Position numbers and translations under genes: made by a program. The notes beneath the pieces were generated by a model, which saw nothing but the letters and a program-made list of their open reading frames with translations, was not told where the DNA came from and did not search any database. Source: Methylopumilus universalis (GTDB taxonomy: Bacteria > Pseudomonadota > Gammaproteobacteria > Burkholderiales > Methylophilaceae). Taken from it: a stretch of 64,000 bases of DNA. Below are positions 16,607 to 24,134 of this stretch, piece after piece; within the stretch, counting starts at the first letter, position 1; every line of letters starts with the position of its first letter. The DNA is taken from assembly GCF_006363895.1 (NCBI RefSeq), contig NZ_CP040953.1, one strand, 5' to 3'.

Positions 16607-17711
16607 TTATACTCCCTGCTTTAAGCTTTCACTAATAAATGGATCGAGGTCACCATCGAGGACGCCTTGTGTATTGCCAACTTCAACATTCGTGCGTAAA
16701 TCTTTAATACGCGATTGATCGAGCACATAACTTCTAATCTGATGCCCCCAACCTATATCAGTTTTTGCGTCTTCTAACGCCTGCTTTTCTTCATTACGTT
16801 TATTTAACTCTAACGCATAAAGTTGTGCGCGTAACATATTCATGGCCTCTGCCCTATTGCGATGCTGTGATCGATCGTCCTGACATTGCACGACGGTGTT
16901 CGTGGGAATATGTGTAATACGAACTGCTGAGTCAGTCTTGTTAATATGTTGCCCCCCCGCACCCGAAGCTCTATACGTATCAATTCTTAAATCCGCTGGA
17001 TTGATATCCACTTCAATCGAGTCATCCACTTCAGGATAGACTTGCACGCTCGCAAAAGATGTATGGCGTCTATTACCGGAATCAAAGGGGGACTTTCTGA
17101 CTAATCGATGCACACCTGTTTCAGTTCTTAAATGTCCGAATGCATAATCTCCTGAAATCTTTAATGTCGCACTTTTAATGCCGGCGATGTCTCCATCTGA
17201 AATATCGAGTACCTCTACTTTAAATCCCTTTCGTTCTCCATACCTTATGTACATTCTAAGGAGCATGTTTGCCCAATCCTGCGCTTCAGTGCCACCACTA
17301 CCTGATTGAAAATTAATGAAGCAGTTATTCGGATCCATGGGATGAGAGAACATACGACGGAATTCCATCGCTTCCACACTCTTTTCGAGTGAATGACTTT
17401 CATCTAGTACCACCTTAAGTGTCTCATCGTCATTTTCATGACGGGCCAATTCAAATAACTCACATTGATCCTTTAGGCTCATTGCCAAGTTACTTAAACC
17501 GTTCACGATAAAGTCGAGCTCGCGCTTTTCTTTGCCCAGAATCTGGCTTCTAGCTTGATCATTCCAAATAGACGGATCTTCAAGCTCCTTTGAAATTTGG
17601 TCTAGACGTGACTTTTTGACGTCAAAGTCAAAGATACCCCCTAAGCGCTTGATGGCGTTCATTTAATCCGTCAAGTCGGTGTTGAATCTGGTTAAGGGTT
17701 TCTGCGTCCAT
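16607..17711 (-). CDS. prfB: Peptide chain release factor 2, with programmed +1 frameshift
   Basis: RF2 reads UGA and UAA stops. A first frame opens with ATG at 17711 and runs 27 codons (MDAETLNQIQ ... RGYL) to an in-frame TGA at 17630-17628. The main frame then continues +1 as DFDVKKSRLDQ. Joined, the product is about 367 residues, the normal RF2 length. SPF (about residues 207-209) recognises the stop codon, and GGQ (about 252-254) triggers hydrolysis. The +1 shift lets RF2 adjust its own synthesis. Starting the gene at the main-frame ATG at 17662 would lose the N-terminus. Confidence 0.95.
17628..17640 (-). other. prfB programmed frameshift site
   Basis: The minus strand reads GGGGGTATCTTTGAC across 17640-17626 after an A. 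That is a Shine-Dalgarno-like AGGGGG, three spacer bases, then CTT-TGA-C. This is the canonical element where the ribosome slips +1 on CTT when RF2 is scarce. Confidence 0.95.
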
Positions 17712-17766
17712 GGGCTTTTTATCTATTAAAACAACGCATTATACATTTAAATAGCTAGTTAATTTT

Positions 17767-17784
17767 CTGTCATATATATGTCAC
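17767..17784 (+). promoter_or_regulatory. Pho box and promoter of pstS
   Basis: CTGTCAT ATAT ATGTCAC matches the PhoB consensus at 13 of 14 repeat positions, the best box in the window. The -10 TAAACT (17795-17800) follows after 10 bp. The leader is about 35 bases with a CAGGAG ribosome-binding site. Confidence 0.92.
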
Positions 17785-17841
17785 AATTAATCCATAAACT
17801 AGCCCCTGATTCACTAACTTAAAACAAATCCAGGAGCTTTT

Positions 17842-18840
17842 ATGAAGTCTAACAAAATCAAGAACTTAGGTTTAGCAGCTTTAGTTGCTTCCACCTTTGC
17901 ATTTTCATACAACATTCATGCAGCAGATAAAACAATCGCCATCGATGGTTCATCTACTGTTTACCCAATTACCGAAGCTGTAGCTGAAGACTTCCAAAAG
18001 AAAACAGGCACTAAAGTGACTGTAGGTGTTTCAGGTACAGGTGGTGGTTTTAAAAAATTCTGTCGCGGTGAAACGATGATCTCTAATGCATCTCGTCCTA
18101 TTTCTAAAAAAGAAATGGATATGTGTGCTGAGAGTGGTATCACATATATCGAATTACCTATTGCTTATGACGCTTTAACTTTAGTGACAAACAAAGGTAA
18201 TGACTGGGCAAAATCAATGACAGTGGCTGAACTTAATAAGATTTGGGATTCAGGCAGTTCTGTTAAAAATTGGAAAGATGTGAATCCAGCTTGGCCTAAT
18301 CAACCGATGAAATTGTTTGGCCCAGGTGCTGACTCAGGTACATTCGACTACTTTACTGAAGCAATCAATGGTAGAGCAAAGAAATCTCGTTCAGATTACA
18401 CAGCATCTGAAGATGACAATGTATTAGTAACAGGTGTATCAGGTGACAAAGGTGGCTTAGGTTACTTTGGTTTAGCTTACTACCTCGAGAACAAAGACAA
18501 GCTTAACGCTGTCGCAGTTGTCGCTAAAGGTAAAACTGAGGCTGTACTTCCTTCTGAAACCACTGTTATGGATGGCACATACCAACCATTAGCACGTCCT
18601 TTATTCATCTATGTCAATGGTACTAAAGGTGCTTTTGATAAAGACGTGAAAGCGTTTGTTGAATACTACATCGCTAATGCGCCTAAATTAGTGAAAGAAG
18701 TGAAATACGTTCCACTGACTAGCGTTGAATATGCTGCTGTTAATAAACATTGGCAAGGTAAAAAAGCTGGTTCTGGCTTCAATGGAACTGCTGAAGTAGG
18801 TTTAAAAATTGAAGACCTTATCAAGCGTATTAAAGACTAA
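17842..18840 (+). CDS. pstS: Phosphate-binding protein PstS (SphX-like) of the Pst transporter
   Basis: Periplasmic high-affinity phosphate receptor of 332 residues. The signal peptide (KIKNLGLAALVASTFAFS) is cleaved near residue 28 (IHAA-DK). Phosphate-contacting loops are seen in DGSSTVYP near 35-42, SGTGGGFKKFC near 65-75, SNASRP near 82 and GADSGTFDYF near 165. The SGTGGGFKKFCRGE form is that of the SphX-like PstS subgroup. A strong Pho promoter precedes it, and a terminator after it probably sets PstS above the membrane subunits. Confidence 0.95.
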   Translation: MKSNKIKNLGLAALVASTFAFSYNIHAADKTIAIDGSSTVYPITEAVAEDFQKKTGTKVTVGVSGTGGGFKKFCRGETMISNASRPISKKEMDMCAESGITYIELPIAYDALTLVTNKGNDWAKSMTVAELNKIWDSGSSVKNWKDVNPAWPNQPMKLFGPGADSGTFDYFTEAINGRAKKSRSDYTASEDDNVLVTGVSGDKGGLGYFGLAYYLENKDKLNAVAVVAKGKTEAVLPSETTVMDGTYQPLARPLFIYVNGTKGAFDKDVKAFVEYYIANAPKLVKEVKYVPLTSVEYAAVNKHWQGKKAGSGFNGTAEVGLKIEDLIKRIKD

Positions 18841-18876
18841 GCACTGAAAGGCCTTTAAAGCAAGTAAGTAACGATT

Positions 18877-18906
18877 AAAAAAGGCGGCACAAAGACCGCC
18901 TTTTTT
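18877..18906 (+). terminator. Terminator/attenuator between pstS and pstC
   Basis: AAAAAAGGCGG and CCGCCTTTTTT form an 11-bp stem whose 5-bp GC core is 18883-18887 and 18896-18900, with an 8-base loop. It ends in a T run. Partial read-through would feed pstC-pstA-pstB. Confidence 0.9.
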
Positions 18907-18960
18907 AACTTTGAAACGATACAATCATTTTTAAGTAACTCAATCATAGAAAAAAATAAA

Positions 18961-19893
18961 TTGACAACCACTCAATTAAAAGACCCGCCGATTAGTAAAA
19001 GACTTGCTAAAAATATTAAGCGAAACTTTGTTGAGCGCGTCATCGAAATTATTCTGATGTTTGCAGCGCTTGCTGCTACCTTTATTACGATAGGCATTGT
19101 TTATATTTTAGTGACTGAAGCCTCAGGATTTTTTAAAGAGGTCAGTATTATCGAATTCTTAACGAGTAGGCAATGGAGCCCGCTCTTTGAAGATGCGCAC
19201 TACGGCATTCTTCCCCTTATATCAGGCACACTCACTACATCTTTTGTAGCTCTGAGCATCGCAATTCCGATTGGAACAGTTGCCGCTATCTACCTTTCTG
19301 AATTTGCATCCCACAAAACACGCGAGACTGTGAAACCTGTCTTAGAACTTCTTGTAGGTGTACCTACAGTGGTGTTTGGTTACTTCGCCCTTCTTTTTGT
19401 AACACCATTACTCCAAAAATTAAATCCTGAATTACCTACATTTAACATGCTAGGGCCCGGCATCGTCATGGGGGTCATGATTATTCCCTATATTGCATCG
19501 GTGGCTGAGGACGCTATGAGAGCGGTACCTATGAATATGCGTGAAGGCTCTTACGCGATGGGGGCTACTAAATTTCAAACGGCTATTCGTGTCGTAACCC
19601 CTGCTGCAACCTCCGGCATTATTGCTGCCTATATTTTAGGTATCAGCCGCGCAGTGGGTGAAACCATGGTCGTTGCAATCGCAGCAGGCCAGCAACCTAC
19701 TTTTACATTCAACCCATTAGAAGGAGCTGCCACAATCACAGCGTATATTGTGCAGGTAGCGATGGGTGACTTACCGCATGGAAGTTTAGGCTATCAAAGT
19801 ATTTTTGCAGCCGGTATGGTGTTATTCGTGATTACCTTTGTGTTCAACATACTCGGTCACATGGCAAGAAAACGATTTGCGGAGAGGTATTAA
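18961..19893 (+). CDS. pstC: Phosphate ABC transporter permease PstC
   Basis: An inner-membrane subunit of the Pst importer, 310 residues with six predicted membrane segments. The permease EAA loop (REGSYAMGATKFQTAIRVVTPAATSGI, about residues 194-220) contacts PstB. The GVPTVVFGYFALLF stretch near residue 132 is typical of PstC. The start is TTG with no clear Shine-Dalgarno. No ATG is available before the first membrane segment. Separated from pstS by a terminator hairpin and followed by pstA after 3 bp. Confidence 0.95.
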   Translation: MTTTQLKDPPISKRLAKNIKRNFVERVIEIILMFAALAATFITIGIVYILVTEASGFFKEVSIIEFLTSRQWSPLFEDAHYGILPLISGTLTTSFVALSIAIPIGTVAAIYLSEFASHKTRETVKPVLELLVGVPTVVFGYFALLFVTPLLQKLNPELPTFNMLGPGIVMGVMIIPYIASVAEDAMRAVPMNMREGSYAMGATKFQTAIRVVTPAATSGIIAAYILGISRAVGETMVVAIAAGQQPTFTFNPLEGAATITAYIVQVAMGDLPHGSLGYQSIFAAGMVLFVITFVFNILGHMARKRFAERY

Positions 19894-19896
19894 TTT

Positions 19897-20856
19897 ATGG
19901 AGCAAAGTAAAGTGGATGCAGAACATAGCTTAATGAAGCCCAAAACACTCGAAGAAGTGCGTGCCATGATTCGCTCGCATAAACGAAACGACTTTATTTT
20001 TTCATCTATTGGTTTATTGACCATCACGTTCGCACTCCTCACATTGCTTATTCTGTTTGTAGATCTTGTGATGGATGGCTACCCTAAATTAAATTATCAA
20101 TTCTTTACCGACTTCCCCTCAAGACGAGCAGCAAACGCAGGTATCTTGTCGGCATGGGTGGGTTCATCCCTTATTATGTTAGTAACCTTTGTCACCGCAG
20201 TGCCTATGGGGGTGGCAGCTGGAGTGTATTTAGAAGAATATGCGCCTAAGAATTGGTTCACCGATATCGTTGAAATCAATGTCACCAATCTTGCAGGTGT
20301 CCCCTCAATCATTTATGGCTTATTAGCGCTTGGATTATTTGTATACACATTCCATCTTGGTCAAACAATTGTTACAGCTGGACTCACACTGGGTCTTTTA
20401 ATGTTGCCGATTGTGATTGTATCTACACGAGAAGCCATCCGATCAATTCCTGTGGCTATCCGTGAGGCGGCATACGCTGTGGGAGCCACAAAATGGCAGG
20501 TCGTTTTACATCACGTGATTCAATATTCGTTTGGTGGCATCCTAACCGGGATTATTATTGGCATGGCACGAGCCTTAGGTGAAACGGCACCAATCATTAC
20601 CGTAGGGGCTTTAACCTTTATTGCATTTCTCCCGCCAGCCCCTTTAACGAGCGTAGCTCCTTTTATTTCTTTTGAATGGCTTCAATCAGGATTCACGGTA
20701 CTGCCAATTCAAATGTTTAGCTGGCTCTCGAGACCTGAGCATGCATTCCATATTAATGCAGCAGCAGCTGGTGCTGTAATTATCATCCTCACACTTGTGA
20801 TGAACGGAACGGCAATTTGGCTCCGCTATCGTATTCGTAAAAATATTAAATGGTAA
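19897..20856 (+). CDS. pstA: Phosphate ABC transporter permease PstA
   Basis: The second membrane subunit of Pst, 319 residues, with a cytoplasmic N-terminus of about 35 residues and six hydrophobic segments. The EAA loop is REAAYAVGATKWQVVLHHVIQYS near residues 188-210. NLAGVPSIIYGLLALGLFVY near 130-150 and ARALGETAPIITVGAL near 228-243 are PstA hallmarks. Start ATG lies 3 bp past pstC, preceded by GGAGAGG inside the pstC end. Confidence 0.96.
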   Translation: MEQSKVDAEHSLMKPKTLEEVRAMIRSHKRNDFIFSSIGLLTITFALLTLLILFVDLVMDGYPKLNYQFFTDFPSRRAANAGILSAWVGSSLIMLVTFVTAVPMGVAAGVYLEEYAPKNWFTDIVEINVTNLAGVPSIIYGLLALGLFVYTFHLGQTIVTAGLTLGLLMLPIVIVSTREAIRSIPVAIREAAYAVGATKWQVVLHHVIQYSFGGILTGIIIGMARALGETAPIITVGALTFIAFLPPAPLTSVAPFISFEWLQSGFTVLPIQMFSWLSRPEHAFHINAAAAGAVIIILTLVMNGTAIWLRYRIRKNIKW

Positions 20857-20877
20857 ATTTTATCTACAGGAAAAAAA

Positions 20878-21657
20878 ATGGCACAAAATAAATTAAACAT
20901 CAAAGCTGAAGCAAAGAATCTTAACTTTTTCTATGCAGACGGCACCAAGGCACTAAAAGATGTAAGCCTACCTGTTTATGAGAATAAAATTACAGCGCTT
21001 ATCGGCCCTTCAGGTTGCGGCAAATCTACATTCTTACGCTGCTTTAATCGTATGCACGATTTATATCCTGGTAATCGCTATGAGGGTCAAATTCTTCTTC
21101 ACCCGGACAATACAAATGTACTTGCTAAAGGTGTTGATCCTATTGAAGTACGTATGCGCATCAGTATGGTGTTTCAAAAACCCAATCCATTTCCAAAGTC
21201 TATTTATGAAAATGTCGCTTACGGCTTAAGAGTGCGTGGAGAAAGATCAAAATCTGCAGTGGATGACAAAGTTGAGGAAGCATTAAAAGGTGCTTCACTT
21301 TGGAATGAAGTTAAAGATCGATTACAGGATTTAGCTTTTAATTTATCGGGTGGTCAACAGCAGCGTCTATGTATTGCGCGCGCACTAGCGACAGATCCAG
21401 AAATTATGTTATTCGATGAGCCTACATCAGCGCTCGATCCCATTGCGACGGTTAATATTGAAGAACTTATGTCAGGCTTAAAAAATAAGCTTTCCATTTT
21501 AATCGTGACACATAATATGCAACAAGCTGCGCGTATTTCTGATTACACAGCCTATATGTACCTCGGTGAAATGATTGAATTCGATGCCACGGATAAGATC
21601 TTCACGAACCCGGGTAAAAAAGAAACTGAAGATTACATTACAGGCAAGTTCGGTTAA
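20878..21657 (+). CDS. pstB: Phosphate ABC transporter ATPase PstB
   Basis: The ATPase driving phosphate import, 259 residues. Walker A is GPSGCGKST near residues 42-50, the ABC signature is LSGGQQQRLCIARALA near 156-171, and Walker B is IMLFDEPTSALDP near 178-190. A CAGGA ribosome-binding site precedes the ATG. phoU, phoB and phoR, frequently found after pstB, do not follow here; a small membrane-protein gene does. Confidence 0.97.
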   Translation: MAQNKLNIKAEAKNLNFFYADGTKALKDVSLPVYENKITALIGPSGCGKSTFLRCFNRMHDLYPGNRYEGQILLHPDNTNVLAKGVDPIEVRMRISMVFQKPNPFPKSIYENVAYGLRVRGERSKSAVDDKVEEALKGASLWNEVKDRLQDLAFNLSGGQQQRLCIARALATDPEIMLFDEPTSALDPIATVNIEELMSGLKNKLSILIVTHNMQQAARISDYTAYMYLGEMIEFDATDKIFTNPGKKETEDYITGKFG

Positions 21658-21668
21658 GATTTTTTAAA

Positions 21669-21914
21669 TTGCTTAAAGCTACAAAAAAATTTCTTAAAAA
21701 AAATTTAAAGTGGTTTGCCACTTTTTTTATTCTACTAGGACTTCTTCTTACCAATCTGAATCTCTACCCCTACAATATTTTTTCTCACAGCCTAGGTGTT
21801 TTAGGCTGGACATTCACAGGCTATGTCAATAAAGATCGCGCCATCCTGATTAACTTCGGACTTCAAATACCTTTATTTATGATTGGCTATTTCAAACTGT
21901 TTGGAATGAGTTAA
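21669..21914 (+). CDS. Small two- or three-segment membrane protein
   Basis: An 81-residue protein with a very basic N-terminus (KATKKFLKKNLKW) followed by hydrophobic segments near 17-32, 40-50 and 63-76, with NLYPYN and KDRAI between them. It resembles small uncharacterised membrane proteins of streamlined aquatic bacteria (DUF6552-like); that family call is from memory and uncertain. The TTG start lies 11 bp after pstB, so it probably belongs to the pst operon. The stop overlaps the convergent glmM stop by 4 bases. Confidence 0.6.
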   Translation: MLKATKKFLKKNLKWFATFFILLGLLLTNLNLYPYNIFSHSLGVLGWTFTGYVNKDRAILINFGLQIPLFMIGYFKLFGMS

Positions 21915-23263
21915 GCAGCTTCTTTGACTTTTTCTGCAATAAGGTTAGCGTAACTTTTAACCTCCTCTAAGTCTTGACCCTCTACCATGACACGAATCTT
22001 AGGCTCTGTTCCTGAAGGCCTCAAGAGCACACGACCTTTATTATTTAGTTTCTCCTCCACACTTCTCACAGCATCCTGAATTGATTTATTTTTTTCTAGG
22101 TCAATTTTTTTATGGATTTCAACATTGATTAACACTTGAGGATAAAGCGGCGAATCTTTAGTGGCATCATGAAGTGATTGATTAAGAAGCCGTAATGCTT
22201 TTAAAACTTGAAGAGATGCGATGATGGCATCGCCAGTTGAATGCTGATCAAGAGTCAGTATGTGGCCTGAGTTTTCACCACCAATCGACCAACCTTTTTC
22301 AAGAAGCGCTTCTAAAATATAACGATCACCTACATGTGTTCTAATAAATTCAACGCCTAGATCCTGAAAGGCTTTTTCAATTGCCATATTAGTCATTAAT
22401 GTTCCAACCACGCCACCTTTTAATTGATTTTTTGCTTTTAGGGCTTTTGTAATCACTAAAAGAAGTTGATCGCCGTCAACAATATGGCCTAAATGATCTA
22501 TCATCACCACGCGATCACCATCACCATCAAAAGCAATACCTAAGTCTGCTTTATGTTTTAAGGTAGCTTCTTTAATCGTTTTGGGATGTGTAGAGCCAAC
22601 ATCTAGATTAATATTAAATCCGTTAGGCTCATTACCAACAGTGATAACTTCAGCACCTAATTCAGAGAATATTTTTGGGGCGACATGGTAAGTAGCGCCA
22701 TGCGCGCAATCTAATACAATTTTAAGACCTCGAAGATTTAGCTTTTCTGGGAATGTGCTTTTACAAAACTCGACATAACGACCTTCAGCATCATCGACGC
22801 GCTTTGCTTTTCCTAAATCGTGAGGCAATACAGTTTTAATAGATTCATTCAATGCCAATTCAACTTCCGCTTCAAATGTATCAGGCAATTTTTCCCCAGC
22901 CTCAGAAAATATTTTAATACCGTTATCAGGGAATGGGTTATGTGACGCAGAAATCACAATACCTGCTTGCGATCTTAATGCTTTTGTTAGATAAGCAATC
23001 GCTGGCGTTGGCATGGGGCCCGTTAAATATACATCCACACCTGCCGCAATAAATCCTGACTCGAGCGCTGACTCCAACATATAACCTGAAACTCTTGTAT
23101 CTTTGCCAATGACGACACTCAGATGCTTGATTTTTTTATCAGTATTATTTTTAACGAGAATAGATCCAATCGCAAAACCTAGACGAATAAAAAAGTCAGG
23201 TGTGATAGGATCTTGACCCACAACACCTCGAATACCGTCCGTTCCAAAATAATGTCTTGTCAT
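21911..23263 (-). CDS. glmM: Phosphoglucosamine mutase
   Basis: Converts glucosamine-6-phosphate to glucosamine-1-phosphate for UDP-GlcNAc, peptidoglycan and LPS. The 450 residues match the family. The phosphoserine loop is SASHNPFPDNG with the serine near residue 104. The magnesium site is DGDGDR near 244-249. The sugar-binding GGENSGH lies near 330, and the phosphate-binding RPSGTEPKIRVM is near the C-terminus. Follows folP by 2 bp, the usual ftsH-folP-glmM order. Confidence 0.97.
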   Translation of the reverse strand: MTRHYFGTDGIRGVVGQDPITPDFFIRLGFAIGSILVKNNTDKKIKHLSVVIGKDTRVSGYMLESALESGFIAAGVDVYLTGPMPTPAIAYLTKALRSQAGIVISASHNPFPDNGIKIFSEAGEKLPDTFEAEVELALNESIKTVLPHDLGKAKRVDDAEGRYVEFCKSTFPEKLNLRGLKIVLDCAHGATYHVAPKIFSELGAEVITVGNEPNGFNINLDVGSTHPKTIKEATLKHKADLGIAFDGDGDRVVMIDHLGHIVDGDQLLLVITKALKAKNQLKGGVVGTLMTNMAIEKAFQDLGVEFIRTHVGDRYILEALLEKGWSIGGENSGHILTLDQHSTGDAIIASLQVLKALRLLNQSLHDATKDSPLYPQVLINVEIHKKIDLEKNKSIQDAVRSVEEKLNNKGRVLLRPSGTEPKIRVMVEGQDLEEVKSYANLIAEKVKEAA

Positions 23264-23265
23264 AT

Positions 23266-24093
23266 TTATGCTGTGCTCTGAACTACATGAATAATCTTTA
23301 AAGCGCTTTGGGTTTCTTTTACATCGTGAACTCGTAATATTTTAGCGCCTTTTAATACAGAAAAGATAGCTGCTGAAATGCTGCCTGATAGATGATCGTC
23401 ATGATCACCGCTCAAGATTTTTCTAATGAATGATTTCCTAGAAACCCCTACCAGCATGGGTAAATTTAGCGATTGAAACAATTCAATGTTTTGTAGAAGG
23501 TCTATGTTATGTTCGAATGTTTTTCCGAAGCCAAAGCCTGGATCTAAGATAACACGCGATTTATCGATACCTTCATTTGTAAGAAGATTCACGCGCTCTT
23601 CTAAAAATGTTTTCACTTCATTTACCACATTTTTATAAATAGGATTAAGTTGCATTGTCTTAGGCGCGCCTTGCATGTGCATTAAACAGACGCCCACATT
23701 TGATTTTTTTACTATATCAATAGCATTTGGCTTTTGCAGAGCAAAAATATCATTGATCATCGCAACATCCATATCAATGACTTCTTTCATCACTTCGGGT
23801 TTATAAGTGTCAATTGAGATAGCAATATCAGAAATTTTTTTTATCGCCTCAATAATAGGTGTAATGCGCTTTAATTCTTCATCCGCACTGACAGCATCAG
23901 ATCCGGGCCGCGTCGATTCTCCACCAATATCAATGATATCAACACCCTCTTCGATCATTTTTTCAGCGCGCTTTAAAGCTGCATTAAAATCTAAATACAT
24001 TCCGCCATCTGAGAATGAATCGGGTGTGATATTTAATATGCCCATTACAAGTGGGCGCTTTAAATCAAAGGAATGTTTATTTAATTGAAGCAT
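23266..24093 (-). CDS. folP: Dihydropteroate synthase
   Basis: Joins p-aminobenzoate to dihydropterin pyrophosphate in folate synthesis. The 275 residues include MGILNITPDSFSDGG near 18-32, the pterin-pyrophosphate loop IDIGGESTRPGS near 55-66, and VGVSRKSFIR near 215-224. Separated from ftsH by a terminator in the 41-bp gap, so it may have its own weak promoter or rely on read-through. The gene overlaps glmM's upstream region directly. Confidence 0.97.
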   Translation of the reverse strand: MLQLNKHSFDLKRPLVMGILNITPDSFSDGGMYLDFNAALKRAEKMIEEGVDIIDIGGESTRPGSDAVSADEELKRITPIIEAIKKISDIAISIDTYKPEVMKEVIDMDVAMINDIFALQKPNAIDIVKKSNVGVCLMHMQGAPKTMQLNPIYKNVVNEVKTFLEERVNLLTNEGIDKSRVILDPGFGFGKTFEHNIDLLQNIELFQSLNLPMLVGVSRKSFIRKILSGDHDDHLSGSISAAIFSVLKGAKILRVHDVKETQSALKIIHVVQSTA

Positions 24094-24105
24094 TGTAAAA
24101 AAACA

Positions 24106-24126
24106 AAGGCTAGATAAACTAGCCTT
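24106..24126 (-). terminator. Terminator after ftsH
   Basis: AAGGCTAG (24106-24113) and CTAGCCTT (24119-24126) form a perfect 8-bp stem around a 5-base loop. On the minus strand TGTTTTTTT follows. It lies 9 bases beyond the ftsH stop codon and in front of folP. Confidence 0.85.
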
Positions 24127-24134
24127 GATTTCAT

